Assembly: GCA_023653785.1 (NCBI GenBank)
Contig: JAMKCH010005450.1
Span: 1 to 64,000, forward strand
Direction: 5' to 3'
Source of the DNA: Ophioderma brevispina
Lineage: Eukaryota > Echinodermata > Ophiuroidea > Amphilepidida > Ophiodermatidae
Length of the DNA stretch: 64,000 nucleotides
This document shows positions 1 to 10,900 of this stretch, piece after piece. Positions within the stretch are counted from its first letter, which is position 1; the number at the start of each line of letters is the position of its first letter. The position numbers and the translations under genes were made by a program. The notes under the pieces were generated by a model, which saw only the letters and a list, made by a program, of their open reading frames with translations, was not told where the DNA came from and searched no databases.

Positions 1-2433
1 TATAGGCTAAAAACATCAAAATCAATTGTCATTTTTAGTGTACAGGGGATCACATGCTATAACGTTTCCTCCGAATTTGGAAAACATGGTGGCCAGTACT
101 GATGGCGCTCTCTCAAAGGACAAAATAAGAGACCTTTTTTTAGAGTCTTAATCTGCGCATTTACCAAAGTGGGGAACAGGTCACGCCCCTTGATACATTA
201 GACATAGACCATTTGGCGTCTGTGCATGTGTGTTTTATTTGATGCGTGCACACCTTTTATGATGGGTACTAGTTTTGCCTGTCCCCTGAATATCCACACA
301 AAAGTTTTAAACACATAATTTGCATGTGTTTTTTTTTCTTACATTGGTTTACAACTGTAAAATAATTCACTTCATGCGGATCTAAATGACTGGATCATTC
401 GAAAACCCGATTATATCCCCTGTAGTTTACACGCTTCGTGTTTTGCCTAGAATTAGGTAAATGAAAAGCCTGTTCATATCTCCCGGTCAAATTCTGCAAT
501 AGACTATATCCTACAGCGACTTATGTTTGGTCAGATTATACGAGACAAATCTGGTTTTGGTGCAATGGCGACATCTGTCCTGTTCGTCTGTCAGTGTCAT
601 TCTTCAACCGTTTGAATTATTAAAAAGTTGCGTTCGCAGTACCTTCCCATCAATAGCGAGTCCATTGTTCGTATAGTAATCATGTGTCACATCTGGAGTG
701 GCATGGCCTTGTATAAAAATTGTCTCGCAGTGAAAAAAATTTTAGGTGTTATCACATCTCCGATTTAAACCAACGCCAGGATTTTTTTTCATGCATAAAG
801 TACAAAATACTTATCCTCACTCACAAATAAAGTAATTCTGAGCTTCTATATATAGTACGTGTTCAATTAATTTTGGCTTATTGGAAAGGAAGAAAGACGA
901 ACCAAAATCATAATATTTAATTGCTGGGCAACTTTGACCCTAACAACTTTGTGCAGACCAAAATAGTAACTTATTGCTGAACTTCATTTTATTCAATTAC
1001 CGGCGTTTCAAAAGAACACTTATGTCTGAACCTATATTATACATTTCAACTGGTAATTGTGAAAGAGGCCGGGTAATTTGTTACTCAACACCAACCCCGA
1101 CTTGTGGCGGTGATCACCACCTCGACTCCTTATTCAAACTACGTGGCAATATAACAAAAACAATGGCTCCGCATCCCGGCCGGTTGTTGATATCTTTAGC
1201 TCCATAGTTTGCTGACGTCGATGTATGTGGATCCATTGGACTTGATATTTGGGAAACGGAAATTAAGTGACTTTATTAAATTTTCAAGAAACTTGCAAGT
1301 TTTATTTGCGTGATCAGACGATTTGTAATTGTAATAATTATTATGAATTTCGAGTGGTTTCCCTAGCCCCCCCGATGGGTGAATCAGAATTTGTTATAAT
1401 TTGGGTATTATTGGTCAGTCCCATAGTATGACATGGTCGTTACTGGATGTGGTCCAGGTGCAAGCAGGTGGATGCATAGTTCATCGAAAACATTTTACCT
1501 CAAATGGCTGCTATTCCATAATCGCCCTCTTCCTATACTTTCAACTTTTGTGCATGTTTGTAGTATGTCAAACCGCCAAACGTTGATGTGATAAGCAACA
1601 AGAAGTAGGAAATGTTTGTGGTGGGGGAATGTAGTATATCCTGCATAATGGTTCCTTTAACTTGTTGATTTTTTCCTTCGGATTTCGCTCTTTCCTTTAC
1701 CTTTAAGTAGCAATATGCTAAAAAAAAATCGTTTGGTACCAGCAAACAAGAAACGTTGAAAACGTGTGTTTATTTTATTTTTTTAATTAAATTAAGTTTG
1801 CCAGCAAGTTCAAAAGGGAGTTTTATCAAATCGGTTACGGAATAATTCTCGCAAATTGCAGAAGACCTTATTTGATATTTTTACTCTCATAAAAGACACT
1901 TCTTTTGCTGGCGGGGATTCCCAGGGTCACGAGGAAGATATTGGTCGGAGGGAAGATTACTTGCGCCCGGGTTTATAAAATTGTTCGTGCAGTATGTAGA
2001 ATCTAAACCTATAAACACTGACCTCTCCTCCGTGTGGAGTAACTTAAGTTAACATCACACGCACTATAATCCCTTAATTGGTATCAATGCCATAGTGTCC
2101 AGTCTCAGACGAACCCACTTATCGATGGCTCATAAAATTTAAGTGGGACAATGAAGATAAATAAACTGTGATCCCAGGCAATAAGGTGATATTGATCGAT
2201 CAATGCTGCTAATTGGCTATAAAAGATTTCTCTCGTGCGGCTTATAAATTGTTCAGTGTTGAGGTTTGTTTATTAAAATGATGAATATGCGTGCCGGCTA
2301 AGATATTTTTGCGTCCGACATGTTCCGTCGGATGCTTTCCTCCGAGGCAATCCTTTGCTCCTGAAACTGGGAGTCTCGCCCTACCTCGCAGGACTTTCCA
2401 AAATCCCCACAATGCAATAAAAAGTAAGCTTGA
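1..2433. other. No gene recognised; unique-looking AT-rich DNA
   Basis: I see no coding region, RNA gene or clear repeat here. The longest open frames are about 60-77 codons, show no family resemblance and are not flanked by recognisable splice patterns. A CCAAT-like motif directly followed by TATAAAAG lies near 2212-2226, but no reading frame of any length follows it on the plus strand, so I do not call a promoter. Confidence 0.6.
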
Positions 2434-2441
2434 TGACGTCA
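2434..2441. promoter_or_regulatory. Palindromic CRE-like motif TGACGTCA
   Basis: A perfect CREB/ATF-type palindrome is visible, with a second half-site (CGTCA) about 95 bases downstream at 2533-2537 and a GA-rich run at 2464-2482 between them. Such an 8-mer is expected now and then by chance in 64 kb, and no gene start can be tied to it, so function is only a possibility. Confidence 0.2.
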
Positions 2442-2631
2442 CAAGAAAGATCATCGTTAACAGTGAGTGAGAGAGAGAGAAAAAAAAAATCCGAAATTTC
2501 GGGAAGCCGTCGATTCGCGATACGCATTAAGACGTCATCAGCTCAATTTGCACTGCATTGTAGCGAATTTGAAATAAATATAACTTGTACCGGTCCTAAG
2601 TATGTGCCGCATGATTCTCCACTGTGATCAT

Positions 2632-2787
2632 GGGGGTATTTCACAAAGCGGGTTAACTGTACACCCGTGTAGTTTTAATCCTGGGTTGAATATCCCATAG
2701 AGGATAACATGAATTTAAACCCTGATCGTGGGTTAAACTCGGTGAACCTGGAATTTAAAATGTAACCGACTTTTGTGAATACCGGCC
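2632..2787. mobile_element. MITE with GGTATTCACAAA-type inverted ends
   Basis: The two ends are inverted copies. The left begins GGGGGTATTTCACAAAG and the reverse complement of the right begins GGCCGGTATTCACAAAAG; both continue into GGTTA. Inside there is further inverted similarity between the 'cctgggttgaa' and 'gtgggttaaac' parts. The length (about 156 bp) and lack of coding fit a non-autonomous DNA transposon. No clear target duplication is visible, so the superfamily is undecided. Confidence 0.6.
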
Positions 2788-3228
2788 TTTGTGTGTTGAG
2801 TTCTAAAGGACCCATCGAATATTTTACTCATAGGACCAGTGCATGGGCGTCTCAAAATACAGACTATTAGGGCGGCTTAAACAATTATACACGCGGTTTC
2901 GGCCGGTGCCATTCCAGTTCTTTACGGTTAAACTGTTCATTTGTGAGTTGAGCCCCGCTGTATGGCTTATAGGATTGAGCGCCTAGTCAGATGCAACCTA
3001 AGATATCAAAAAAATGATTGGGACGATTCTGATGGTAGCGTAATAATCATTTGCACCTGAGTATCCTCTAGGGCGGATACGTGAGCAATATAGTTGTTGT
3101 TGTCCTTGCCGTTGTGAGCAATGAAACACGGTTCAAGCGCCCGATTGAGTTGAGTTTAGAAGTCACCCCTTACAATGCGAAAATTCCTAAAGTGAAGTGA
3201 AGACTGCGTGAAAGAATGGTTCTCTAAA

Positions 3229-3432
3229 GGTTCGTTCATACTACCGTGCACTGCGCAGCTGCAGTGCAGAAATCGATCACTTGCTGCAGAACTCAACGCC
3301 AGCCCGCTGCAGCTGGCAGTTAAAATAAATTTAACTCGTTGCAGTTACCGCAATGCAGTATTCTGGACAGAGACCGAATTCGAGCACTGCAACTAGCGCC
3401 AACTGCACGTTGCAGTGTAGTAATGAACTAAC
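3229..3432. mobile_element. CTGCAG-rich palindromic MITE, copy 1
   Basis: The element begins GGTTCGTTCATACTACCG and ends in an inverted version of it (TAGTAATGAACTAAC). The interior is packed with GCAGT and CTGCAG words and contains the near-palindrome AGTTAAAATAAATTTAACT. The same layout and central palindrome recur at 21230-21573, which is the main evidence that this is a mobile family and not a simple repeat. No transposase is encoded. Confidence 0.65.
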
Positions 3433-4051
3433 TCTTAAGACAAAGATGGTTCATCAATTGTCTATAGGTCACAAATTAATATCAACAATCTTCATTAAAC
3501 CTCAGCAAGAGACAAGTAATAACTGATCATGTACAGACAAAAATTAAAAAAGAGCGAAGTTTTTAATTTCCAGATTTTGTTTTCTCCATGTTTGTTTGTT
3601 TTATATTAAATAAATTTTGGACTCGAGTACTTTTTTCATTACACTGCAGTATTCATTGAAATTTCAGATAAGATTACCTTGGTGACAGGCTGTATCTGTT
3701 TCAAGGAGCTAATTCGTATTCCAAATTAAAAAAAAAATAGTAAAATCATAAAACTTCGCTACGAACTACGTTGAAGACCAATGATGCAAAATCTTCTTCT
3801 CCATTTTAAAGTAAACTAACAGTAAAACAATAAAATTAACTTCGCCTATATGATGTAGACTGGGCAGAAAAGTCTCTACCTTTTTGAAACCTATTGGCTG
3901 TAAAGCAAATAAATGACAATGCATATAAAGTGTGTCATGGAAATGATGAAAATGTGGGAAAAAAAATGAGAATTAACTTTACACATATTTAAGATGAACT
4001 ACTGTTCCTATAGTGTGGTTGTTGAAAGTAAAAAAAAAACGTTGTACTTAA

Positions 4052-4556
4052 AGAGACACTGCACGATTTGAAATGGTGCCGGCCCTCAAGATTTTTCAAA
4101 TTTATATGTTGGCATGGTTGTTAAAGCTTTATATATTAGCCTTGATATATAGAGGCCGCTCACTGAATGGTTAAGCCCAAATCAGCGCCATTGTGTGTAA
4201 ACAGAACGATTCTCTAATACAATATCAGCAGACCGACGGAAATGACGTTTACCACAAGAAAACCGCCAGACTGGGGGGGGGGGGGGGGGGGGGGGGGGTT
4301 TGATCCCGCCGCATGCACTCCTTTTGACTGGTATGTGACCTTTGTGGTTTTAATATCATTGAGTAGTGTCTAAGATATTCATGTAATAAACACAATTGTG
4401 GTTAAAGTTTAAGTACTTGGATGTTAGCTCTTATTAATGTACCTATCTGTTTTTGGTATGTATTTTGTATGGTTTAAGATATATCTTCAATGGCCTAGAA
4501 TTCATTTGTGAGAAATTGAAGAAATTGCATATTTGTGAAAATGTTCCAGTGCCGCT
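4052..4556. mobile_element. TTAA-flanked non-autonomous DNA transposon
   Basis: TTAA occurs on both sides (4048-4051 and 4557-4560). The ends are imperfect inverted repeats: AGAGACACTGCACGA on the left, and AGCGGCACTGGAACA on the right when reverse complemented. TTAA target duplications are characteristic of the piggyBac and Kolobok superfamilies. The 505 bp interior has no coding capacity and includes an uninterrupted run of 26 G at 4273-4298. Confidence 0.6.
4273..4298 (+). repeat. 26-base poly-G tract
   Basis: An uninterrupted G run lies inside the TTAA-flanked element. Such runs are unstable, hard to sequence, and can form G-quadruplexes on the plus strand; the true length may differ. 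Confidence 0.9.
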
Positions 4557-5181
4557 TTAAAAAAACAAAAAGGTGTGAGGGCTGGTGTTTTTGCACAGAT
4601 GAGCAGAATTTGTCAAACAACAAAATCAAAACTAACTAAAAATCCACTTGAGGAAAATTGTTTAGGAGCGTTAAAAGTGGGCAAGACTTATACAGGGGTC
4701 AATATTGATAATGTTCTGATTATGTTAAAACATACCAACTTCTACCAGACGCTTCTAACCAAATTCTAGACACATCCTATATTTTGTTTTGTACCGTGAG
4801 CTTAATATGGTTCAGGTCATCATGTGGTGAAAGTTTCAATGCTTGCATTTTCATAGTCTTTGTCAAAGACGCCTCAACCAGGATCGCCGGATGTACGTGT
4901 CGAACGCAAAGCCTCGGCCAAGCGGAGTAATGCCGCAAGAGATCTCCGTGAGAGGGCGCTATTACCAAAATCGTCTAGTAAATAGAAAGGCGGGGGGGGG
5001 GGGGGGCGGGGGAGGGGGCCGGAGGCCAAGCTTCAGTCATTATAGAAATTCACCAAAATGTCAAAAGAAATTACAGCAAGACTGGAGTGCAAACACAAAA
5101 CTAATTGGGTGCTTGATGTGGGTCGGTCGTGGTGTTCCCCATGACCTACATACGACATTCGTCCTCGTTCGTTATTAATAC
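4557..5181. other. No gene; G-rich patch near 4993-5020
   Basis: Between two inverted-repeat elements I see only a motif TACAGGGGTCAA (about 4693-4704), also found in the foldbacks near 8.1 and 42.5 kb, and a G-rich patch. The 111-codon open frame starting at 4843 is interrupted by translated poly-G and has no family resemblance. Confidence 0.5.
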
Positions 5182-5588
5182 AAAAAAAAAAAAAAAGAAA
5201 TAACCCTTCCAGGGGAGTGATTCTTCAAACTGCCAACTGTTTTGGAATAAGAAAAATCTTCCTGGACAACATCTAAAAAATCAGAATTTTTCGTCAAGAT
5301 TCGCTTTTACGTGTTAAACCAATGGCGGACTCTGAATTGGGATCTGGCCGCCCTACCCTGTACATGAGAAATCCCATAGCGACGAACGCATCAGAATAGT
5401 ATATGATCGTGTAGCGACTAAGGTGAGGGCGGCCAAGACATCCCAATTTCAAACGTCGCTATGTTTATCACGTAAAACGAAATATTGATGAAAAATTCGG
5501 AATTTTTTATATGTTGTAAGGAATATTTATTATTCCAAAACCATGGAGTTGGATTAACTCCAATGAAGGGTTATTTCTTTTTGTTTTT
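5182..5588. mobile_element. Foldback element with ~170 bp inverted arms
   Basis: The left arm (about 5190-5360) and the right arm (about 5425-5585) are reverse complements over most of their length. Matching blocks include AAAGAAATAACCCTT, GTTTTGGAATAA, TTTTACGTG and GAATTGGGAT...TGGCCGCCCT. A loop of about 60 bases separates the arms. The arms end in A/T runs, so exact ends and any target duplication are unclear. No coding is present. It is probably a DNA-transposon-derived MITE of unknown superfamily. Confidence 0.75.
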
Positions 5589-6572
5589 GCCCGATGACAA
5601 CGAAAACCGAGAGAGGTCGTATGTGGGGAAGGTGAAACAATCGTGACAGACCCATATCAAAGCAGTTTGCAGTCTGTATTGCTGTAATTCTTTGAATAGT
5701 GAGTTCTATAATGAATGAGGCTTGGCCGCCACCGCCTGCAGGGACTGCAGGATATAAAAAATAAAGCGCAACGCCCCTGATATGAAAGGATAGGATTTTC
5801 ATGAAAATAATTCGAAAATTCCTCGCACCTGGTTTAAAAAAAACCCAAATATAAAATGTTTAGTAACTAAGACTTTAAACTTCAAAAAACTTTTTTTAAA
5901 AAAAAAAAAAATTGAATTCCATTTTTAAACCAGTGGCCCAGCGAATTGGCTAAAATAAATAACATGCTGAATTTGGGGGCAAACAAAAAAATGGGAATTC
6001 GGATTTTTTATATTGTTAAATTGTCAGTGAACTTTTTATGTCTCTTGTATCTTGCATTGTTATTGTGCTTCTTGCTGAATACCAAATAAAAACAAATCAA
6101 CACATACAAGGCAGTAGTGTTGGTTTTCTTCTGCAGGAGGATTAATCTTGAATCGACCAAAATCCCATGCAGTGGTACAAAGTTGTCTTGAGTGTTCGGC
6201 ACAGAAAAAATTATCATCTAAAATGCAAAGTTTACACTGTTCTGATGTTCTGATTTCGGGTCGGGTTGGGTAGCGGGTAACTTTATACATATAATTTGTT
6301 ACATTCACCAACTAATACTAAGGGGAATAAATAAAGACCCGAAACGTACAGAAAAAATAAAAGCTCGCGTAAAGATAACTTTGGTTAAGGATAAGGATGG
6401 CGAAGACCATCTCTAGCAGGTTTAGAGTCTTGTTTGAAAATTTCAAGAGTGGGAGGCTGTGACGAAAGTCTTCAGTCAGGCTAATTCCAGTCTCAAAGTC
6501 GAGGAAAGAATGAAAATGTGTCAACATTCTTTTTGGTATATATAGTGGTCTTCATAGAGTGGAAGTGCGGTT
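5589..6572. other. No gene recognised
   Basis: AT-rich DNA with a short inverted pair (GCACCTGGTTTAAAA near 5826 and TTTTAAACCAGTGGCC near 5923). Overlapping minus-strand frames at 6008-6311 are short and resemble no family I know. Confidence 0.5.
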
Positions 6573-6720
6573 TTCGACAACACAAGTGGACCCCGAAATA
6601 GAAAGCGCGAGGGTAGTAAGAGTGTTTAGAAAACAAAAGCATGGGGTCTTGGCCTACGATGGCTGCGATAGTGGTTTGAAGAAATATGACCGTGAAGTGA
6701 ATTCAGTAGCTCGGCCTTCA
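6573..6720 (+). repeat. Direct repeat, copy 1
   Basis: This stretch starts near TTCGACAACACAAGTGGACC, contains AGAAAGCGCGAGGGT and ends near GTAGCTCGGCC. It recurs in the same orientation at 7137-7347. Copy 2 is longer because of an internal insertion. Confidence 0.7.
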
Positions 6721-7136
6721 TTTAAATATTTCATTTCCAAACCAAAGAACTTGTTTTTAACTACCGTAAAAACAATCCGCCACCATATATCATTTACGAA
6801 CACACCGAACACCCCGGCACCACATATATTTTAGGACACCCAAACAAAATACCACATTTCTCATTGCAATATCACTAAAGACGACTTATGAAACGCCCAT
6901 TCATTATCAAGTAATAGCTAAACATCATCTGCTATAATCCCACAACGTGTGGGCCTACGACGACCCTATTGCAACGGTCCATACTCCTCCACCCCTCCTC
7001 CCACCCCTTGTCGCAACAACAACAGCCATACCAACTCCACAAGCGACGAGCCTACGCGACCTAGTTACACAACGGGTCATAACCCCCTCCTCTCACTCCT
7101 TAATACCCCCTATCCTCTGTCGTTTAAAACCCCTCA

Positions 7137-7347
7137 TTCGACAAAAAAGTGGACCCGAAAATAGAAAGCGCGAGGGTGGTAAGAGTTGTTTAGAAGCCTA
7201 AAGCTCATGGTGATGTATTGACATACAGATGGCGCTAAGAGGTTGTTTTTTTAACACAACAGCATGATGTATTGACCTACAGATGGCGCTATAGTGGCTT
7301 AAAGAAATTGAGCCGTGAAGGTGGAAATTCAGTAGCTAGGCCGTTAA
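7137..7347 (+). repeat. Direct repeat, copy 2, with internal duplication
   Basis: The same sequence as 6573-6720, but with extra material in the middle made of two copies of a unit GATGTATTGAC-(A/C)-(T/C)-ACAGATGGCGCTA (near 7212 and 7266). The region between the two direct repeats (6940-7136) is unusually C-rich but shows no gene. Confidence 0.7.
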
Positions 7348-7954
7348 CCTCCTTCCCATACACAACCAGTTTCGTGATTTTTGGATAACGCTTCACCAAA
7401 AGGATGGAATACTGGCTAATCTTCGTTGGTAAAAACACTGCAGCTGGCAAATTGAGAGTTGAGGGCTTCCGCTTTCCTCATACTATCACTAATAACCTCA
7501 CCAGTTAAACTTTTAGGTCAATCTGTTTACAGATATTAGCTTTTGTTTCACTTTCATGTAGATAATATTTTTAATGACTGTGATATAGTATTACTTATGC
7601 AATATTGTTTTACTAATTTCTGAATTTTTTGAAAAGCTATCACTTTTATTACCGACCCTAAATAAATAAATTAATAATTATTAATTGCGTTACTTACAAA
7701 ACTCAATCTCTTTGTTTTCGCTTCACATATTCGTGCACTTCAATGGCAGAAGAATCGTCTTCTTTTAATGTTTGTTTTCAAAGATAAAAACACACTATGA
7801 TATGACTGAGTCACAGGTTCACAACACATACTGTTCACACACACTGTTCCACATTTTGTGTGTGGTGGACAGGTTCGGTTAAAAGGAACAGCCAGATGGA
7901 AACACTTAAATGAAGGTGATGGCGACCAGAAATCAAATTGAAAGTGCTATTGTA

Positions 7955-8843
7955 GGCCAAGAATTTAGTTGTTTAAAGTGGAAAGTTCTGGGAACAAGCT
8001 GAAAATGTCAGGATTGGGGCAGAAATTGTTGTTTCTAGAATAACATACTAAAAGTCCCCTAAAATCCTCTTTGTGCTTTGTTCAGAAATAAGGGGGCAAA
8101 CGTTTTTACAGGGGTTAAAATTACAAATATATGAATTGTCCTTAAATGTGTTCAACATTTTTGTCATGTCCAAGGATCAATAAAAGGTATAGTTTGCCCA
8201 TCCACAACCTGTAGTTTAAGTACTACAGCCCTAAATCATTCAAGGTCATCCTGGGGGTAAAATATTCAAATGATCAATTTCATTGAAACCAGATTCAAAT
8301 TGCTAGTAGGAGTCAATTAAACAGAAAATGTTCATTCAAATCACCTACACGGATTCAATATTGACATATAAGAGCAGAAAGCAGTGACCCCCCATAGAGC
8401 CTGTAGAACCCCATCACATGGCCCTGTAATTTGCCAAGTAATGGACCATCACCTGTTAAATATTCCATTTGGGTTCATTACAAACTAGATGAAGAATTTG
8501 ACATCTTTTAGCAGAATCAGACCCATTCTGAAAATTACCCAGGTTGACCTTGAGCCTTTTTTTTTTTTACCATATAGTTATTAAACTACAAGCATAGATG
8601 GGCAAACTATACCTTTTTTTAACTCCTTGTGATCATACAAAAATGTGGGGAACACATTAAGGACATTGAAAAGATTCGTAATTTTACCCCTGTACAAACT
8701 TTGCCCCCTTATTCTGAAAGCACAAAGAGGATTTTTGGGGGACTTTAGTATATATTCGACCATTTCTGCACCCAATTCTGACATTTTCAGCTTGTTCCCA
8801 GAATTTCCCACCTTCCATTGTTTATTTTTATAATATCTTGGCC
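7955..8843. mobile_element. Large foldback element with ~240 bp inverted arms, TA-flanked
   Basis: The left arm (7955-8203) and the right arm (8596-8843) are reverse complements with scattered mismatches and indels. Shared blocks include GGGAACAAGCTGAAAATGTCA, AATCCTCTTTGTGC, AAGGGGGCAAA and AGGTATAGTTTGCCCATC. The outermost ends are GGCCAAGA and TCTTGGCC, each bordered by TA, which would fit a Tc1/mariner-type target site. The loop of about 390 bp encodes nothing recognisable. Short frames in the arms are accidental. Confidence 0.75.
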
Positions 8844-8984
8844 TATTGCGTAAAAAAGTAAAACTTGATCTTGCGAAAAAGTAATTAATTTTGTCCTCCG
8901 CCTGGCAGAGACTTTAGTAATCACTTTTCTGTCTGTCTGGATGTCGTCTCTTTGTCTGTGTAAAAAGCGTGTGTCGATTTTATC

Positions 8985-9245
8985 TCGAGTTCCATAAGGG
9001 ATATGATGATGTAACTTGGCGGAAGGAAGTGGGTTGATGAGTTCCTTCGAACCTTTTTATATTTTTAGCATAAAATAATGCAAATAAGTATCTAATTTGC
9101 ATAGTTTATGAAAATTTCCCGCAAGGCTTGTGTACATGTTATCTGGATTCTGGAGTTCCGTAAGGCGTATAATAATTGTTGGAAAGAAGTGGGTTGAAGA
9201 GTTCTCGACTGATTAGATTTTGGCCGTAAACTATGCAAATATGGT
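8985..9245 (+). repeat. Diverged tandem duplication, period ~165 bp
   Basis: Two units share GAGTTCC(A/G)TAAGG, GGAAGTGGGTTGA-GAGTTC and CTATGCAAAT-like words: the first spans about 8985-9115 and the second about 9150-9245. There is no coding. Confidence 0.6.
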
Positions 9246-9404
9246 AATGCAGAAATAGATGCAAAAATCAGAAGAATTGTATTATTTTTGGAAAAAAGGT
9301 AATCGGATGCGAAAAAGTCCTCGCTACATGAAAGTCAATCATGGCATGCATCTTTTTTTACGATTGCAAGTGCGTGGATATAGGCACTATGCGTGTCAGG
9401 TATG

Positions 9405-10150
9405 CAAAAAAAAGCCTGTCGACAACCCTAAGAAACTACCGCCCAATATCACTTACTGGTGTCTCCTTCAAACTCCTTGAGAGGATGATCCTGGACCCGC
9501 TGGAGCCCGTCGTCGAACCCCATCTGCTGACGAACAAGCAGGATTTCGCCGTGGCCGGAGCACGTCCTTGTCCACCAGATGTTAAAACTCACAAATGATA
9601 TTGAGGAAAGCTTGAAAAGCGCCGTAAGGCAAGCGTCTTAATCTTGGTGGACCGTACTGCAGCATACGACAACATGTGGCACCAAGGCCTGACACTCAGG
9701 CTTTCAGGACCATCCCGGTTCGTCACCTTGTACAATCATATGTAACATGCTTGCAAACCGTAACTTTATTCTCAAGATAGACCAGTGAGGCAGAGACGTC
9801 GTCTGCGTCGTCTGAGAACGGAGTACCAAAGGATCTATACTGGCTCCTATGCTGTTCAACTTGTATCAGCGATCTACCTCAAAACAACATCTAGACAATA
9901 TGGCTACTCCGACGATCTTGCCCTTCTCCACTCGAACAGCAGCTGGCCAGAAGTAGAAAGCACACTTACTGTAGATATGGCCCAATGACTCTACGCACCA
10001 CCGCCTTGGCTCTGGTCTACAGCACTGCTGAATATGCCGCCCCAGCATGGTGCAACATCTCTCACACAAAGAAGCTGGACACAGTTTCCAACGCGAGACC
10101 ATGAGAACCATGATTACTGGTTGCCTCCGTCCTACTCAGCAGCAGGGTTA
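9405..10150 (+). mobile_element. Jockey-like non-LTR retrotransposon RT remnant
   Basis: Frameshifted pieces of a LINE reverse transcriptase read in order. NYRPIS-type and FKLLERMIL (finger region) lie near 9430-9500, a D-TAAYD-like block near 9640-9680, a GVP-GSILAP-type turn near 9820-9850, and the catalytic box as YSDDLALLHS near 9899-9930. STAEYAAPAW and a TMR-ITGCLRPT-like thumb or connection region follow near 10020-10140. These are standard motifs of jockey-type RTs. About 250 bp is missing between the catalytic box and the thumb, and several frameshifts and stops make it non-functional. No endonuclease part is visible upstream, so the copy is 5' truncated. It is related to, but distinct from, the element on the minus strand at 12.9-15.8 kb. 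Confidence 0.88.
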
Positions 10151-10900
10151 ATCGGGCAATTACCATCTGCTGTATGGTAATAGCTTGCCAGTCTCTTTTC
10201 CTGGGTTAAGTCCATTTCTTTCATGACAACCTCAACGTGCCACTATATTCACTAACAGTGGCAGAATGAGGGATTCAACACGCTTCACCCAATTGCTCTG
10301 AGTTCAGCTCCACTTGCTCTCCCAATTGGGTTCAAATATGGGTTTAAGTGTGTCTTATAGCTCCCTAATCGTGTCTCTCAGTTACAATCAAATCATTTTG
10401 TATGTCCCAAACAACATTTCAACAGGGACATTTGGGGATTAAATATAGGAACTTACATCAACTGGGTTTGGTAGCTTAGATATTATTGGTTCGATGGGGG
10501 GGGGGTGGGTGGGGGTACCAGTAGTTGATAGTAGGGTGCTTGGTATGGATATTCTCAGGTTCACTCTACCCCTTAGTGTCTGTTTTGTAGTGAGCTTGGG
10601 GAGGGATTATCCCAATCCATTAAATCAAAGATATTAGTGGCGAGTTTGTGGATTTTGGTTTGCTTCTAGCAATAAGTGGATACCAAGGGGAGGATGAACA
10701 TGTAGTTCATTGAAGGAATAGTCTGCCACAACGTCATGGTACAAGCATTAATATGTGGACTTCCACCTTTCTATTTTGCTGCTGTTTACCTGCGAGCGCA
10801 TCCCCACAGAACGCAAGAACTGTTGAAATATTGTGCATTGTTCATATGATATTCAGTTCAGAAAGCGACAGCTGTGAATCCATATAGGTCATGGGGCTCA
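10151..10900. other. No gene recognised between retroelement remnants
   Basis: Contains a GT-rich patch (10497-10516) and no readable protein similarity. It may be decayed 3' sequence of the LINE before it or 5' sequence of the DIRS-type element after it. Confidence 0.4.

Noticed and set aside
2242..2454. Minus-strand 70-codon frame with a hydrophobic N-terminus (MIFLVTSSSLLFIALWGFW), reminiscent of a signal-anchor first exon.
   Set aside because: No family resemblance, no following exon or convincing splice partner, and a single hydrophobic stretch in a short frame is weak evidence.
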